64,000 nt of DNA from contig CANIHD010000003.1 of assembly GCA_947467345.1 (NCBI GenBank), positions 62,001-126,000 of the forward strand, written 5' to 3'. The DNA is from Alphaproteobacteria bacterium. Lineage in GTDB: Bacteria; Pseudomonadota; Alphaproteobacteria; Micropepsales; Micropepsaceae. Made by a program: the position numbers and the translations under genes. Positions 37,465 to 46,869 of the stretch are shown here, piece by piece. Under the pieces are notes generated by a model. The model saw nothing but the letters and a program-made list of their open reading frames with translations, had not been told where the DNA came from and did not search any database. The number at the start of each line of letters is the position of its first letter. Position 1 is the stretch's first letter.

Positions 37465-38109
37465 TCAATTCGCACCAGGCGCGCGGCGCGGAACGCCGCC
37501 GCCGCCACCGCCACCCAACACGGGCAATAAGGGCGGTTGCGGACCAAACACAGCTTCAAGTGCATCGCGCGCGCACACCTCTTCGCTGTACTCGTCGCCG
37601 CCTGCACCGCCGCCGACGCCGATGGCGCCGATCAGCTGATCATTGACGATGATGGGCAGACCGCCCGATTGCACGTTCAGACCAAATTGCTCCATGCGGA
37701 TGGTCACCTGCACGTCGTCGAAGGCGCGATTGGTCAAAACATGAGACGGCGCGCGCGTCAGAAGCGCCGTGCGTGCTTTCTGCTCGGTCGCTTTGATGTT
37801 GATATAGCTTTGCCCATCCATGCGGTGCTGATGCACGACGAGGCCGTACGGATCGAGCACGACAACCGTCACCGTGCCGCCGTGTTTCGCGGCGTTCTCC
37901 TGACAGATGTGAGACAGCCGCTCGGCAGTGTCTCCATTGATGGAGATGTGGTCGTGGATTCGTTTTCCGGCTTCAGGACTGATGATGAATTGTTGCGGCA
38001 CTTGGCCGACGGTGCCGGCTTGCTGTGCCGCACTCGCGGGAACGCAAAAGGCGAATGCGGCAACTCCGGCGAGCAATCCAAGCTTCAAGCTTTGTTTATG
38101 CGCAACCAT
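37465..38109 (-). CDS. Exported GlcG/HbpS family haem-binding-like protein
   Basis: The product has 214 residues. A signal peptide ends near residue 28 (PASAAQ). The GlcG/HbpS (DUF336) domain follows, with VVVLDPYGLVVHQHRMDG, GGLPIIVNDQLIGAIGVGGG and a dimer-forming C-terminus. The C-terminal tail is Gly/Pro-rich with a run of seven glycines, encoded by a short triplet-like repeat. Members of this family bind haem or serve beside oxidoreductases. It is 48 bases downstream of the cytochrome c gene, so the pair may work in the periplasm. Confidence 0.88.
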   Translation of the reverse strand: MVAHKQSLKLGLLAGVAAFAFCVPASAAQQAGTVGQVPQQFIISPEAGKRIHDHISINGDTAERLSHICQENAAKHGGTVTVVVLDPYGLVVHQHRMDGQSYINIKATEQKARTALLTRAPSHVLTNRAFDDVQVTIRMEQFGLNVQSGGLPIIVNDQLIGAIGVGGGAGGDEYSEEVCARDALEAVFGPQPPLLPVLGGGGGGGVPRRAPGAN

Positions 38110-38157
38110 AAGGTCCTCCCCATTTTTTTGTTTTGAATGTATTCGATGCTTGCGTTC

Positions 38158-39045
38158 CTAAACGGGTGGGCGCGACGCCAGATAGGCCGAGATCGCGACA
38201 ATATCAGCTTCCCCAAGATGCGCGACGACGGCCTTCATCGGTTCGGCCGCCGCGCCATGGCGCGTGCCGTCCTGAAATTCAAACAATTGCCGCGCGTTGT
38301 GAAGCGCAGAACGCCCCGCGATTGCCGGCACATCGCCGGCGCCCAAGAGATTGGCACCATGGCACGTTGTGCACGCGACAGTCTTGCCTCCGCCGCCCTT
38401 CACCAGCGCAGCACCGCGCGCCACGCTGCCTTTGGGAACATAGGCGATAAAGGCCGGGCCCGGCGGATGATAGGGCTTCACCAGATCGGTGCGCAGCTCG
38501 ACAATACGTATGCCAAGCGGCATGTCGCCGCCGCCTGGAACGGCAGCGGGAATTTCCCGTGTGGCCACGAAGAGTTTGGGCGCCGTATCGGATTCCTGCA
38601 CTTTGATCCACGGGGCGGATTTGAGTGACGCGTAATACGTGGCGGCGGCCTTAATTTCATCATCCGCCAAGCCTTTAGCGAAATCGACCATATTCGGACG
38701 ATAGGCACCCCGATCACCGCCTTTTAAATCATGCATGGTGCGAATGAAATAGGCCTCTGGAAGTCCCGCGAGCGGTGCCGATTGCGGTTGCCCTAAGCCG
38801 GACGGCAGATGGCATCCCATACAGATGCCGTTGCCGTTTCGCCCCTTGCGAATGATTTCGGGAACCGAGTCCGGAACGGTCGGATAGACCTCGTTGCGCG
38901 CGACGTCCTCGCCCTGCGTGACGTTTCTTGAAAGGTCGGCCGGCAAACCTATCTGTAGGGTGGGCGTCGCCCACCACGGCGTCTCGGCATGGGCAAGAAC
39001 AGGAACCGCTAGCAAAGCCAGTGTGACGCAGATTTTCGCCTTCAT
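38158..39045 (-). CDS. Periplasmic di-haem cytochrome c
   Basis: The product has 295 residues with a signal peptide (ending VLAHA). Two haem sites are visible, CMGCH in the first half and CTTCH in the second, in two class I c-type domains. This resembles the c4-like electron carriers that feed oxidases or accept electrons from dehydrogenases. It precedes the HbpS-like gene on the same strand and is divergent from tldE, with a 200-base gap that should hold both promoters. Confidence 0.93.
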   Translation of the reverse strand: MKAKICVTLALLAVPVLAHAETPWWATPTLQIGLPADLSRNVTQGEDVARNEVYPTVPDSVPEIIRKGRNGNGICMGCHLPSGLGQPQSAPLAGLPEAYFIRTMHDLKGGDRGAYRPNMVDFAKGLADDEIKAAATYYASLKSAPWIKVQESDTAPKLFVATREIPAAVPGGGDMPLGIRIVELRTDLVKPYHPPGPAFIAYVPKGSVARGAALVKGGGGKTVACTTCHGANLLGAGDVPAIAGRSALHNARQLFEFQDGTRHGAAAEPMKAVVAHLGEADIVAISAYLASRPPV

Positions 39046-39245
39046 CGTTCCACCCGTTTATTGTGCTGTCCTTGGCACCGTTCACCGGGCATGCGACAGG
39101 GAATCGGCCACACGCCCAGCGTGTAGGAAACCTTCACCCCGCGAAGAGGCCTTGCACCCCTCAGTTGTGCTCCGCCGCTCCCGGGCAGGCCTGTATCTTT
39201 TCAGCCCATCCCGCTAAAGGGGTGCGTTCTTCTTAGGTATTTGCC

Positions 39246-40604
39246 ATGCGTCCTGCCGATTTCCTGCCCGATCCCGAAGCCGCCGCGCGGCTCGACCGCC
39301 TGGTCAAAGCCGCACTCGAAGCCGGCGCCTCTGCAGCCGATGCGGTGGAGTTCAAGAACACCTCTATCGGCGTGTCGTATCGCCTCGGTCAGCTGGAGGA
39401 TGTGGGGCGTTCGGAATCGTCCGATTTGGGCTTGCGTGTGTTCGTCGGTCGGCAAGTGGCGTTTGTGTCCTCGACCGATTTTTCGAAAGCCGCGCTCGAT
39501 CAATTGCCGGAGCGCGCCGTCGCCATGGCGAAACTGGCGCCGGAAGACAAATTCGCAGGGCTCGCTCCCAGCGAATTGCTGGCCCAGGATATCGCAGCCC
39601 TCGACCTCGACGATCCGGTGCATATTCCGACGACACTTCTAGTGGAACGCGCCCGCGCCGCCGAGGCGACTGCGCTGGATACGCCCGGCATTACCAATTC
39701 CGAGGGCGGCAGCGCCGATTACGGACGCACCAGTGTGACACTGGCGACGTCCGGCGGCTTTATCGGCGGCTATGCAGGCACCAGCCATGGCGTCTCCGTT
39801 TCGGTGATTGCCGGCGAAGACACTTTGATGGAGCGCGACTACGATTATTCGCGCGCACGGTATGCGAGCGACCTTACATCCGCCGAAGAGGTGGGACGAA
39901 GCGCTGCCAAACGCGCGCTTCAGCGCCTCAATCCGCGCAAAGTTAAGACCCAAAGCGCAACCGTGATTTTCGATCCGCGTGTTTCGTCCAGCCTGGTCGG
40001 ACATTTCGTCGGCGCCATTTCAGGCAATGCCATCGCGCGCGGCGTGAGCTTTCTCAAAGACCGCATGGGACAGGCTGTTTTCGCGCCGGGCATCAGCATT
40101 ATCGACGATCCGCATCGCAAACGGGGGCTCAGGTCCAAACCGTTCGACGGCGAAGGCGTGCGCAACCGGCGCCAGGTTCTTATCGACCAGGGCGTGCTCA
40201 CAACCTGGCTAATGGATTCCGCGTCGGCGCGGCAGCTTGGCCTGACCACGACAGGACATGCCTCGCGCGGCACCGGCGGACCGCCGGGACCATCGCCGAC
40301 CAATCTTTATATGGCGGCCGGAACGCAGACGCCGGCCGAATTGATGGCGGATTTGCGCGATGGCTTTTACGTCACCGAGTTGATCGGTCAGGGCGTGAAC
40401 GGCGTGACCGGCGATTATAGCCGCGGCGCCGCCGGTTTCTGGATCGAGAACGGGCAACTCAGTTTTCCGGTGAGCGAAGTCACCATCGCCGGAAATCTGA
40501 AGGACATGTATGTGAACATGACGCCGGCGAACGACCTTGTGTTCGAGCATGGGACCGATGCTCCGACTATTCGTGTGGAAGGAATGACGATTGCCGGTGC
40601 CTAA
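39246..40604 (+). CDS. pmbA: TldE/PmbA, partner of TldD
   Basis: The product has 452 residues. It belongs to the TldE branch, with homology to TldD but no HExxxH. Family blocks include SSDLGLRVFVGRQVAFVSS, FDPRVSSSLVGHFVGAISGN and GVNGVTGDYSRGAAGFWIE. With TldD it forms the heterodimeric peptidase. tldD (29833-31257) is separated from it by ubi and gsh genes. Its end overlaps the start of the CysQ-like gene. Confidence 0.94.
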   Translation: MRPADFLPDPEAAARLDRLVKAALEAGASAADAVEFKNTSIGVSYRLGQLEDVGRSESSDLGLRVFVGRQVAFVSSTDFSKAALDQLPERAVAMAKLAPEDKFAGLAPSELLAQDIAALDLDDPVHIPTTLLVERARAAEATALDTPGITNSEGGSADYGRTSVTLATSGGFIGGYAGTSHGVSVSVIAGEDTLMERDYDYSRARYASDLTSAEEVGRSAAKRALQRLNPRKVKTQSATVIFDPRVSSSLVGHFVGAISGNAIARGVSFLKDRMGQAVFAPGISIIDDPHRKRGLRSKPFDGEGVRNRRQVLIDQGVLTTWLMDSASARQLGLTTTGHASRGTGGPPGPSPTNLYMAAGTQTPAELMADLRDGFYVTELIGQGVNGVTGDYSRGAAGFWIENGQLSFPVSEVTIAGNLKDMYVNMTPANDLVFEHGTDAPTIRVEGMTIAGA

Positions 40605-41394
40605 CGCACCCGCGGTGAATTCAGCCGACACAGCGCTTCTGGTTCATCACGCGCGCGAGGCCGGCAAGATCGCGCGCAAATTCTTCGGCGGCAGCTACAA
40701 AAGCTGGGACAAGAGCCGCGGAAATCCGGTCACCGAAGCCGACATCGCTATCGACACCTATTTGCGCACCGCGCTTCTCGCCGAGCGCCCGTCTTATGGC
40801 TGGCTTTCGGAAGAGACCGAGGACGATTCTTCACGCCTCACACGCGCCCGCATTTTTGTGGTCGATCCGATCGACGGTACCCACGGCTTCATCAGAGGCC
40901 GCCCGCATTTCACCATTGCGGCGGGCGTGGTCGAAAATGGCCGGCCCGTGGCGGCCGCCATTTACAATCCGATCACCGAAGAAATGTACGAAGCTTCGCC
41001 GCAATCGGGCGCGCGCCTAAACGGCGCCGTCATTCATGTGAGCAGCCAAGACAGTGTAGCGCACGCGACTATTCTGGCGCCGCGTGACATCGGCACCTAT
41101 CCGCAATGGCGCGGGCGCTTTCCGGATTCGACGAAGCTCGAAAACCGCGCATCCATTGCCTATCGTTTGGGCTTGGTGGCGGAGGGGCGTTTCGACGCAG
41201 TGATTTCGCTTTCCGCCAAACATGACTGGGATTTGGCGGCGGGCGATCTTATTCTGCATGAAGCCGGCGGGCGCGTTACCTCTCAGACGGGTGCACTCTT
41301 GACCTATAATCATCCCAAGCCTCTGCAACATGGAGTGGTCTGCGCCGGCCCCAAATTGCACCAGGCCATTCTCGAACTTCTGGACCCGAGCTAG
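40591..41394 (+). CDS. Inositol-monophosphatase-family phosphatase, CysQ-like
   Basis: The product has 267 residues from a TTG at 40591, which has AAGGA 7 bases upstream; a GTG at 40597 is an alternative. Metal-site motifs are present: GNPVTEADIAID, WLSEETEDD, VDPIDGTHGFI and KHDWDLAAGD. The family removes 3'-phosphate from PAP or dephosphorylates inositol or histidinol phosphate; sequence alone does not decide. In rhizobial genomes a CysQ gene stands at this same place between tldE and the Kdo genes. Confidence 0.88.
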   Translation: MPVPNAPAVNSADTALLVHHAREAGKIARKFFGGSYKSWDKSRGNPVTEADIAIDTYLRTALLAERPSYGWLSEETEDDSSRLTRARIFVVDPIDGTHGFIRGRPHFTIAAGVVENGRPVAAAIYNPITEEMYEASPQSGARLNGAVIHVSSQDSVAHATILAPRDIGTYPQWRGRFPDSTKLENRASIAYRLGLVAEGRFDAVISLSAKHDWDLAAGDLILHEAGGRVTSQTGALLTYNHPKPLQHGVVCAGPKLHQAILELLDPS

Positions 41395-41448
41395 CGATGG
41401 TGTTGCTGTTTTACGTATCCAGATACGACCATAAGGACTGAGGGTGTC

Positions 41449-41703
41449 ATGACATCGCGTAGCGCAAAGGATGAGTCGGATCAGCTTCTGCATTTGGTCT
41501 TCGGCGGCGAATTGAAGGACGTGAAGACGCACACCTTCAAGGACCTCTCGAAGCTCGATATCGTCGGCATATTTCCGAATTATGAGAGCGCGTTGAAAGC
41601 CTGGCGCGGCGCCGCGCAAGCATCGGTCGACAACGCGCAGATGCGCTATTTCGTGGTCCATATCCACCGCATGCTGGACCCCGATACAGACCACGAGCAT
41701 TGA
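41449..41703 (+). CDS. DUF4170 protein
   Basis: The product has 84 residues. The conserved features are LHLVFGGELKDVKTHTFKD and VGIFPNYESALKAWRGAAQ, ending in YFVVHIHRMLDPD. DUF4170 genes are found in alphaproteobacteria beside the Kdo and lipid A genes, as here. The function is unknown. A short palindrome (CGTATC/GATACG) lies in the 54-base gap upstream. Confidence 0.92.
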   Translation: MTSRSAKDESDQLLHLVFGGELKDVKTHTFKDLSKLDIVGIFPNYESALKAWRGAAQASVDNAQMRYFVVHIHRMLDPDTDHEH

Positions 41704-41777
41704 ATTCTTAACCAGGCCACGCCGCGCCCATCCGGCCATCCCTCGCCGGACCTGCCTGCCCATGCTAAAGTGGCTGC

Positions 41778-43592
41778 ATGAACCGCGTCGAAAAGCCTGA
41801 GGAATCGGAAGGCACTGCAAGCGCTTGGGCGCTGATGGCCCGCCTGTTCCGAGACTATGTGGGTCCGCGCAAAGGCGCCCTAATCCTTGCCGTTCTTTGC
41901 ATGGCGGGCGGCGCCGCGACCACCGGCATTCTCGCCTGGATTTTGGACCCCGCGGTCAAAACAATCTTCTTCGAGAAGCGGACCGACATGCTGCTCTACA
42001 TCCCGGCGGCGGTGGTCGCGGTGGTGTTCTTGCGCGGCGCCTTCAATTACGGCGATTCAACCTACAACAACGAAGTTGGCCAAGGCATTGTCGCGGACAC
42101 GCAGCGCGACATGTTTCGCGCGCTGATGGCCTCAGACCTCGAACGCCTGAACGCGATCCATTCCGGCAAATTCGTTTCGAATTTCATCTATGACGCCACC
42201 ATGCTGCGCGAGGCCGTGACCAAAGGCGTTTCAGGCCTCGGGCGCGAATTGCTACTGCTCATCGTTCTGGCCGGTGTGATGCTTTACCAAAATTGGCGCC
42301 TCACTTTGGTATCGGTGGTCGTGCTTCCCGTGATCGGCCTCGCCGCCAAGCAGCTCGGCAGCCGCGTCAGCAAAGCCTCCACGCAAAGCATGAAGGAAAC
42401 CGGCGAGCTTTCAAGCACCCTGTCCGAGATGCTGGATGGACGGCGCATCGTGAAGGCCTACGGACTTGAAGAGCACGCCATTGCGCGCGCCGACGAGAAA
42501 ATCGCACGCCGGCTGAAATATCTCCTGCGCGGCATACGCGCGCGCGCGCTCTCCGTGCCGGTGGCCGATTTCGTCGGCGGTCTCGCCATCGCTGGTGTCG
42601 TATTTTACGCCGGCTATGAAGGCATCGCAGGACGGTTAGAACTCAATCAATTCGCCTCGTTTTTGGCAGCGATGCTTTTGGTTCAGCAGCCGGTGCGCAA
42701 CCTATCGCAGCTCTGGACGGTGACGACCGAAGGCATGGCGGCAGCCGAACGGGTTTTCGACCTGATCGACAGCAAGCCGCATATCGTGGACGCGCCGGGT
42801 GCGTCTGCACTTCGCATCGCGCCGCCGCCCTTGGGCGGCCGCGTTGCCTTTAAAGATGTGAAATTCTCCTACGCAGGCGCTGCGGCCGCGGTGAACGGCG
42901 TTACGCTTGAAGTTCCGGCCGGAAAGAAAGTGGCGCTGGTGGGGCCATCCGGTTCCGGCAAGTCAACGCTGTTCAATTTGCTTTTGCGTTTTTACGAACG
43001 GGACAGCGGCACGATCGAGATCGACGGACAAAACATCCGCGACGTTACGATCGCATCGCTGCGGCGCGCCATGGCGCTGGTCACGCAGGACGCATTCTTG
43101 TTTGACGAATCCGTCGCAGCCAACATCGCCTGCGGAATTCCCAATGCATCGATAGACGACATCATTGCCGCGGCTAAGGGTGCCGCGGCGCATGAGTTCA
43201 TCTCGGCTTTGCCGAACGGATATGACACGATTGTCGGCGAAGGGGGCTTGCGGCTTTCCGGCGGTCAGCGGCAACGCATCTCCATTGCCCGCGCCATGCT
43301 GCGCAACGCACCCATCTTGTTGTTGGACGAAGCGACGTCCGCGCTCGATACGGAAAACGAACGCCTGGTGCAGGACGCGCTGAAACGCCTGATGAAGGGG
43401 CGCACCACCATCGTGATTGCGCACCGGCTTTCCACCGTTCTGGATGCCGACCGCATTTGCGTTTTGGAGCAAGGGCGGGTGGTCGAACAAGGCCGGCACG
43501 AGGAACTGATCGCGCGCGGCGGACTTTACACCCGCCTCTATCAGCACGATTTCCAAGACGACAATGCGAGGCCGACAGCGAATGTCGGATGA
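41778..43592 (+). CDS. msbA: ABC exporter, MsbA-like lipid A flippase
   Basis: The product has 604 residues with fused permease and ATPase domains. Six membrane helices lie within about residues 30-320. Walker A GPSGSGKST is near residue 389, the LSGGQRQRIS signature near 493 and Walker B ILLLDEATSALD near 513. Location between DUF4170 and waaA supports lipid A-core flipping across the inner membrane. Its stop overlaps the waaA start by 11 bases. Confidence 0.9.
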   Translation: MNRVEKPEESEGTASAWALMARLFRDYVGPRKGALILAVLCMAGGAATTGILAWILDPAVKTIFFEKRTDMLLYIPAAVVAVVFLRGAFNYGDSTYNNEVGQGIVADTQRDMFRALMASDLERLNAIHSGKFVSNFIYDATMLREAVTKGVSGLGRELLLLIVLAGVMLYQNWRLTLVSVVVLPVIGLAAKQLGSRVSKASTQSMKETGELSSTLSEMLDGRRIVKAYGLEEHAIARADEKIARRLKYLLRGIRARALSVPVADFVGGLAIAGVVFYAGYEGIAGRLELNQFASFLAAMLLVQQPVRNLSQLWTVTTEGMAAAERVFDLIDSKPHIVDAPGASALRIAPPPLGGRVAFKDVKFSYAGAAAAVNGVTLEVPAGKKVALVGPSGSGKSTLFNLLLRFYERDSGTIEIDGQNIRDVTIASLRRAMALVTQDAFLFDESVAANIACGIPNASIDDIIAAAKGAAAHEFISALPNGYDTIVGEGGLRLSGGQRQRISIARAMLRNAPILLLDEATSALDTENERLVQDALKRLMKGRTTIVIAHRLSTVLDADRICVLEQGRVVEQGRHEELIARGGLYTRLYQHDFQDDNARPTANVG

Positions 43593-44886
43593 ATCGGCGC
43601 ATGGCCGTTTGAGCCTTGGCCTCTATCGTGCGGCGTTTCGCGCGCTCTCCCCTGTTGTTGGATGGACGCTGAGTTACCGCGCCTCGCGCGGCAAAGAAGA
43701 TCCTGCCCGGCTTGATGAACGCTGGGGTCGTGGCGCCCATCCGCGCCCGCAAGGAAAACTCGTGTGGATTCACGGCGCCAGCGTTGGCGAATGCGTCGCG
43801 GCCCTGCCGCTGATCGAGCGCCTCGTCGCGCGCAGCAATGTGCATGTTCTGGTGACAAGCAACACGGTGACATCGGCGCAGCTGATGGCGGAACGTCTGC
43901 CACCCAATGCGTTTCACCAATTTGTTCCCATAGACCGTAGAGATGCGGTGCGGAATTTTCTGGCGCATTGGAAGCCGGATTTAGCACTGTTCGTTGAATC
44001 CGAGCTTTGGCCGAATCTCATTCTCGAAACCAAAGCCGCCGGCATCAAATCGGCGCTGATCAATGCGCGCATGTCGGAACGCTCCTTTCGCGGCTGGCAG
44101 CGGGCACGCGGCATGGCGCGGCGGCTTCTCTCGACGTTCGAGGTTTGCCTCGCGCAGGACGCGGAAATCGCGGAACGCCTGCATAAGCTCGGCGCGCGTG
44201 AGGTTGAGATCATCGGAAGCCTGAAAGCCGATGCCTCGCCACTTCCTGTCGATGAGGAAGCTTTTGCAAGCTTCGAAGCGGCGATTGGGACGCGGCCGAT
44301 CTTTCTGGCTGCGAGTACCCATCCTGGCGAAGATGAGATCGTGTTGGATGTCGCCGTTGCGCTGAAATCAAAACTGCCCGGATTGTTGACAATCATCGTG
44401 CCGCGTCATCCACACCGCGGCGGCGACATCGAGCATCTTTCTTTAGCGCATGGTTTTTTCGTCGTGCGCCGTTCCAATGACGCTTTGCCGGACGCAGATA
44501 TCGACATCTATATCGCCGACACGATGGGCGAGCTGGGCCTGTTTTACCGCGCGGCGAATTTCGCTTTTCTGGGCGGTAGCCTCGTACCGCATGGCGGGCA
44601 AAATCCGCTCGAGGCTGCGAACCTCGGCAGGGCTGTGCTGACAGGTCCGCATACGGACAATTTCAAAGAGATTTACGACGCGTTGTTGGGCGCACAAGGC
44701 TCGGGCCGCGTTCATTCCGCTGCCGAACTGCAAGCTGAAGTCTTGCGCCTAAGTATTCACCCGGCTGCAGCGGTGCAGCTTGGTGAGAAAGGCGCCGCCG
44801 CTTCGGCCAAGCTCTCCGGCGCGTTGGACCGCACATTTGAATGGACCGAGAATATTCTCCTGAAGGGCGCTCATGCGCGCGCCTGA
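43582..44886 (+). CDS. waaA: 3-deoxy-D-manno-octulosonic acid transferase
   Basis: The product has 434 residues from the ATG at 43582; an upstream in-frame ATG at 43564 is possible. The KdtA N-domain is clear in VWIHGASVGECVAALPLIE, and the GT-B C-domain in LLGGSLVPHGGQNPLEAA. It transfers Kdo from CMP-Kdo to lipid IVA. The gene overlaps msbA upstream and lpxK downstream (14 bases), forming a tightly coupled group. Confidence 0.93.
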   Translation: MSDESAHGRLSLGLYRAAFRALSPVVGWTLSYRASRGKEDPARLDERWGRGAHPRPQGKLVWIHGASVGECVAALPLIERLVARSNVHVLVTSNTVTSAQLMAERLPPNAFHQFVPIDRRDAVRNFLAHWKPDLALFVESELWPNLILETKAAGIKSALINARMSERSFRGWQRARGMARRLLSTFEVCLAQDAEIAERLHKLGAREVEIIGSLKADASPLPVDEEAFASFEAAIGTRPIFLAASTHPGEDEIVLDVAVALKSKLPGLLTIIVPRHPHRGGDIEHLSLAHGFFVVRRSNDALPDADIDIYIADTMGELGLFYRAANFAFLGGSLVPHGGQNPLEAANLGRAVLTGPHTDNFKEIYDALLGAQGSGRVHSAAELQAEVLRLSIHPAAAVQLGEKGAAASAKLSGALDRTFEWTENILLKGAHARA

Positions 44887-45841
44887 TTTCTGGCAGCGGA
44901 ACGACGCATCGTCGCGCCTGCTCTCCGCCCTCCTCTCGCCGCTCGCCGCGCTCTATGCAGCCGGCGGCCGCCATTTTGCCGCCAAAGCCAAACCTTATCG
45001 CGCGCACGCGCGCGTTATCTGTGTCGGCAATCTCACCGCCGGTGGAACCGGCAAGACGCCTGTCGCCATTGCGATTGGGCGCATGCTGACGGCCAAAGGC
45101 TGCAAAGTGTATTTCCTCACACGCGGCTATGGCGGGCAGACGACCGGCCAAGTTGTTGTCGATACGAACCTTCACAACGCAGGCGCGGTCGGCGACGAGG
45201 CGCTTCTACTGGCGCGCGTTGCACCGACTATTGTTTCTCGCGACCGCATACAAGGCGCCGAGATTGCGGATAGTCTCGGTGCCGATGTCATTGTCATGGA
45301 TGACGGCCACCAGAACTTTGATCTTGTTAAAGATGTTTCGCTTGTGGTCGTTGATGCCGAGACCGGTTTTGGCAATGGGCGCGTGATTCCAGCCGGGCCA
45401 TTGCGCGAGCCGATCGAACAAGGCCTTGCCCGCACCGACGCAATTGTCCTTGTCGGCAGTGGAAATCCTAAGATACCGCCGCACCAAATTCCGGTCATTA
45501 ATGCGCATATAATGCCAGCCGATCCCGATGCTCTGCGCGGCAAAATGCTCTTCGCCTTCGCAGGCATCGGCCGCCCGGAAAAATTCTTCGCAACACTCAA
45601 GACCATGGGCGCCAAGATCGCCGGCACGAAAGCGTTCGCCGACCATCATATGTTTTCCGCCGAAGAGCTTTCGGAGTTGCGGACGACGGCTAATGCCAAG
45701 AACGCAATGTTGGTGACAACCGAGAAGGATTGGGTTCGGCTCGCAGCATCGGAGCGGCAGGACATTCTAACTGTGCCCATTCACATTGCATTCGACGAGC
45801 CCGCACACATTTCAGCGATTCTGGAGGGGTTGAAGACATGA
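44873..45841 (+). CDS. lpxK: Tetraacyldisaccharide 4'-kinase
   Basis: The product has 322 residues and phosphorylates the 4' position to make lipid IVA. The P-loop is GNLTAGGTGKTPVAIAIG near residues 50-68. The DDGHQNFDL motif with its catalytic Asp is present, and an N-terminal membrane helix lies near residues 15-32. The start overlaps waaA. Its TGA stop overlaps the next ATG. Confidence 0.95.
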   Translation: MRAPDFWQRNDASSRLLSALLSPLAALYAAGGRHFAAKAKPYRAHARVICVGNLTAGGTGKTPVAIAIGRMLTAKGCKVYFLTRGYGGQTTGQVVVDTNLHNAGAVGDEALLLARVAPTIVSRDRIQGAEIADSLGADVIVMDDGHQNFDLVKDVSLVVVDAETGFGNGRVIPAGPLREPIEQGLARTDAIVLVGSGNPKIPPHQIPVINAHIMPADPDALRGKMLFAFAGIGRPEKFFATLKTMGAKIAGTKAFADHHMFSAEELSELRTTANAKNAMLVTTEKDWVRLAASERQDILTVPIHIAFDEPAHISAILEGLKT

Positions 45842-46869
45842 GCGAAATGCTTTCGTCTGGCCCTCCGCCACGCCGAATTCCGCCCACTCGCCGTTTGCGC
45901 TATCTCGCCGAGGCGCTTGGTTTTTATCTGGTGATCGGGTTCTTCAAGTTGTTCCCCATCGAGAGCGCTTCCGCTTTCGGCGCATGGATCGGGCGCAATT
46001 TCGTAGCGCCCACCGGCTTTTCAAAATTGGCGCGCGAGAACCTGATTGCTGCCTATCCAGAAAAAACAGTTACGGAGGTCGACGCGATCCTTTGCGGCAT
46101 GTGGGACAATCTCGGCCGCACGCTCGCGGAATATAGCCACCTCGGCAAAATCAACACGGGCTGTACAAATCGGCGCCTCACCATCAGCGGGGGCGAGAAT
46201 GTCACCGCCGCTCTAGCGCGCGGCAAAGGCGTCATCTTTGTGTCGGGGCATCTGGCCAATTGGGAAGTCTTGCCCATTGCCGGGCGTGAATTCGGGCTGG
46301 AGGGCGCCAGCGTCGTGCGTCCAGCCAACAATCCGTACATGAACGCTTGGCTGGAGCGCACGCGCACGCGTTATGGCATGGCCGAGCTCGTTTCCAAAGG
46401 CGCGCAAGGCACGCGGCGCATCTATTCGCTTTTGCGCAAGGGTGCCTGCGTCTGCATGCTGATCGACCAGCGCGCCAGCGAAGGCATTCAAGTGCCCTTT
46501 TTCGCGCGCGATGCACTGACGACACCGGCCCCGGCCATACTCGCGCTCAAAATGGGCGTCGCCATCGTGCCGATTTCAAACGAACGTGTGGGCGGCGCGC
46601 ATTTCCATGTCCATGCGCACCCGATGATCGAATATGAGAGCACCGGCGACGCGACGCGCGATCTCATCGCGCTCACAACCGCCATCAACTATTTCATGGA
46701 AGAGCAAGTGCGCGCCCATCCCGAACAATGGCTCTGGATTCATCGCCGCTGGGTGGACGAAAACGCGCCATTGCGCAAACGGGCGCAAGCGTTGTCAGAT
46801 CAGGTTTTAGCAGATCAAGCTTTGTCGGAACGCGGTACGGCACATAAAGCGGCATCCAATCGCGTCTGA
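45838..46869 (+). CDS. LpxL-type lipid A acyltransferase
   Basis: The product has 343 residues from the ATG at 45838, which overlaps the lpxK stop as ATGA. An N-terminal membrane helix is followed by the acyltransferase motif HLANWE (His-x4-Glu), and by YRAPxNP-like VVRPANNPYMN and the DQRASEG segment. It probably adds a secondary acyl chain to lipid A-Kdo; which acyl donor is not evident. The 3' end overlaps the convergent M23 peptidase gene by 55 bases. Confidence 0.92.
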   Translation: MSEMLSSGPPPRRIPPTRRLRYLAEALGFYLVIGFFKLFPIESASAFGAWIGRNFVAPTGFSKLARENLIAAYPEKTVTEVDAILCGMWDNLGRTLAEYSHLGKINTGCTNRRLTISGGENVTAALARGKGVIFVSGHLANWEVLPIAGREFGLEGASVVRPANNPYMNAWLERTRTRYGMAELVSKGAQGTRRIYSLLRKGACVCMLIDQRASEGIQVPFFARDALTTPAPAILALKMGVAIVPISNERVGGAHFHVHAHPMIEYESTGDATRDLIALTTAINYFMEEQVRAHPEQWLWIHRRWVDENAPLRKRAQALSDQVLADQALSERGTAHKAASNRV

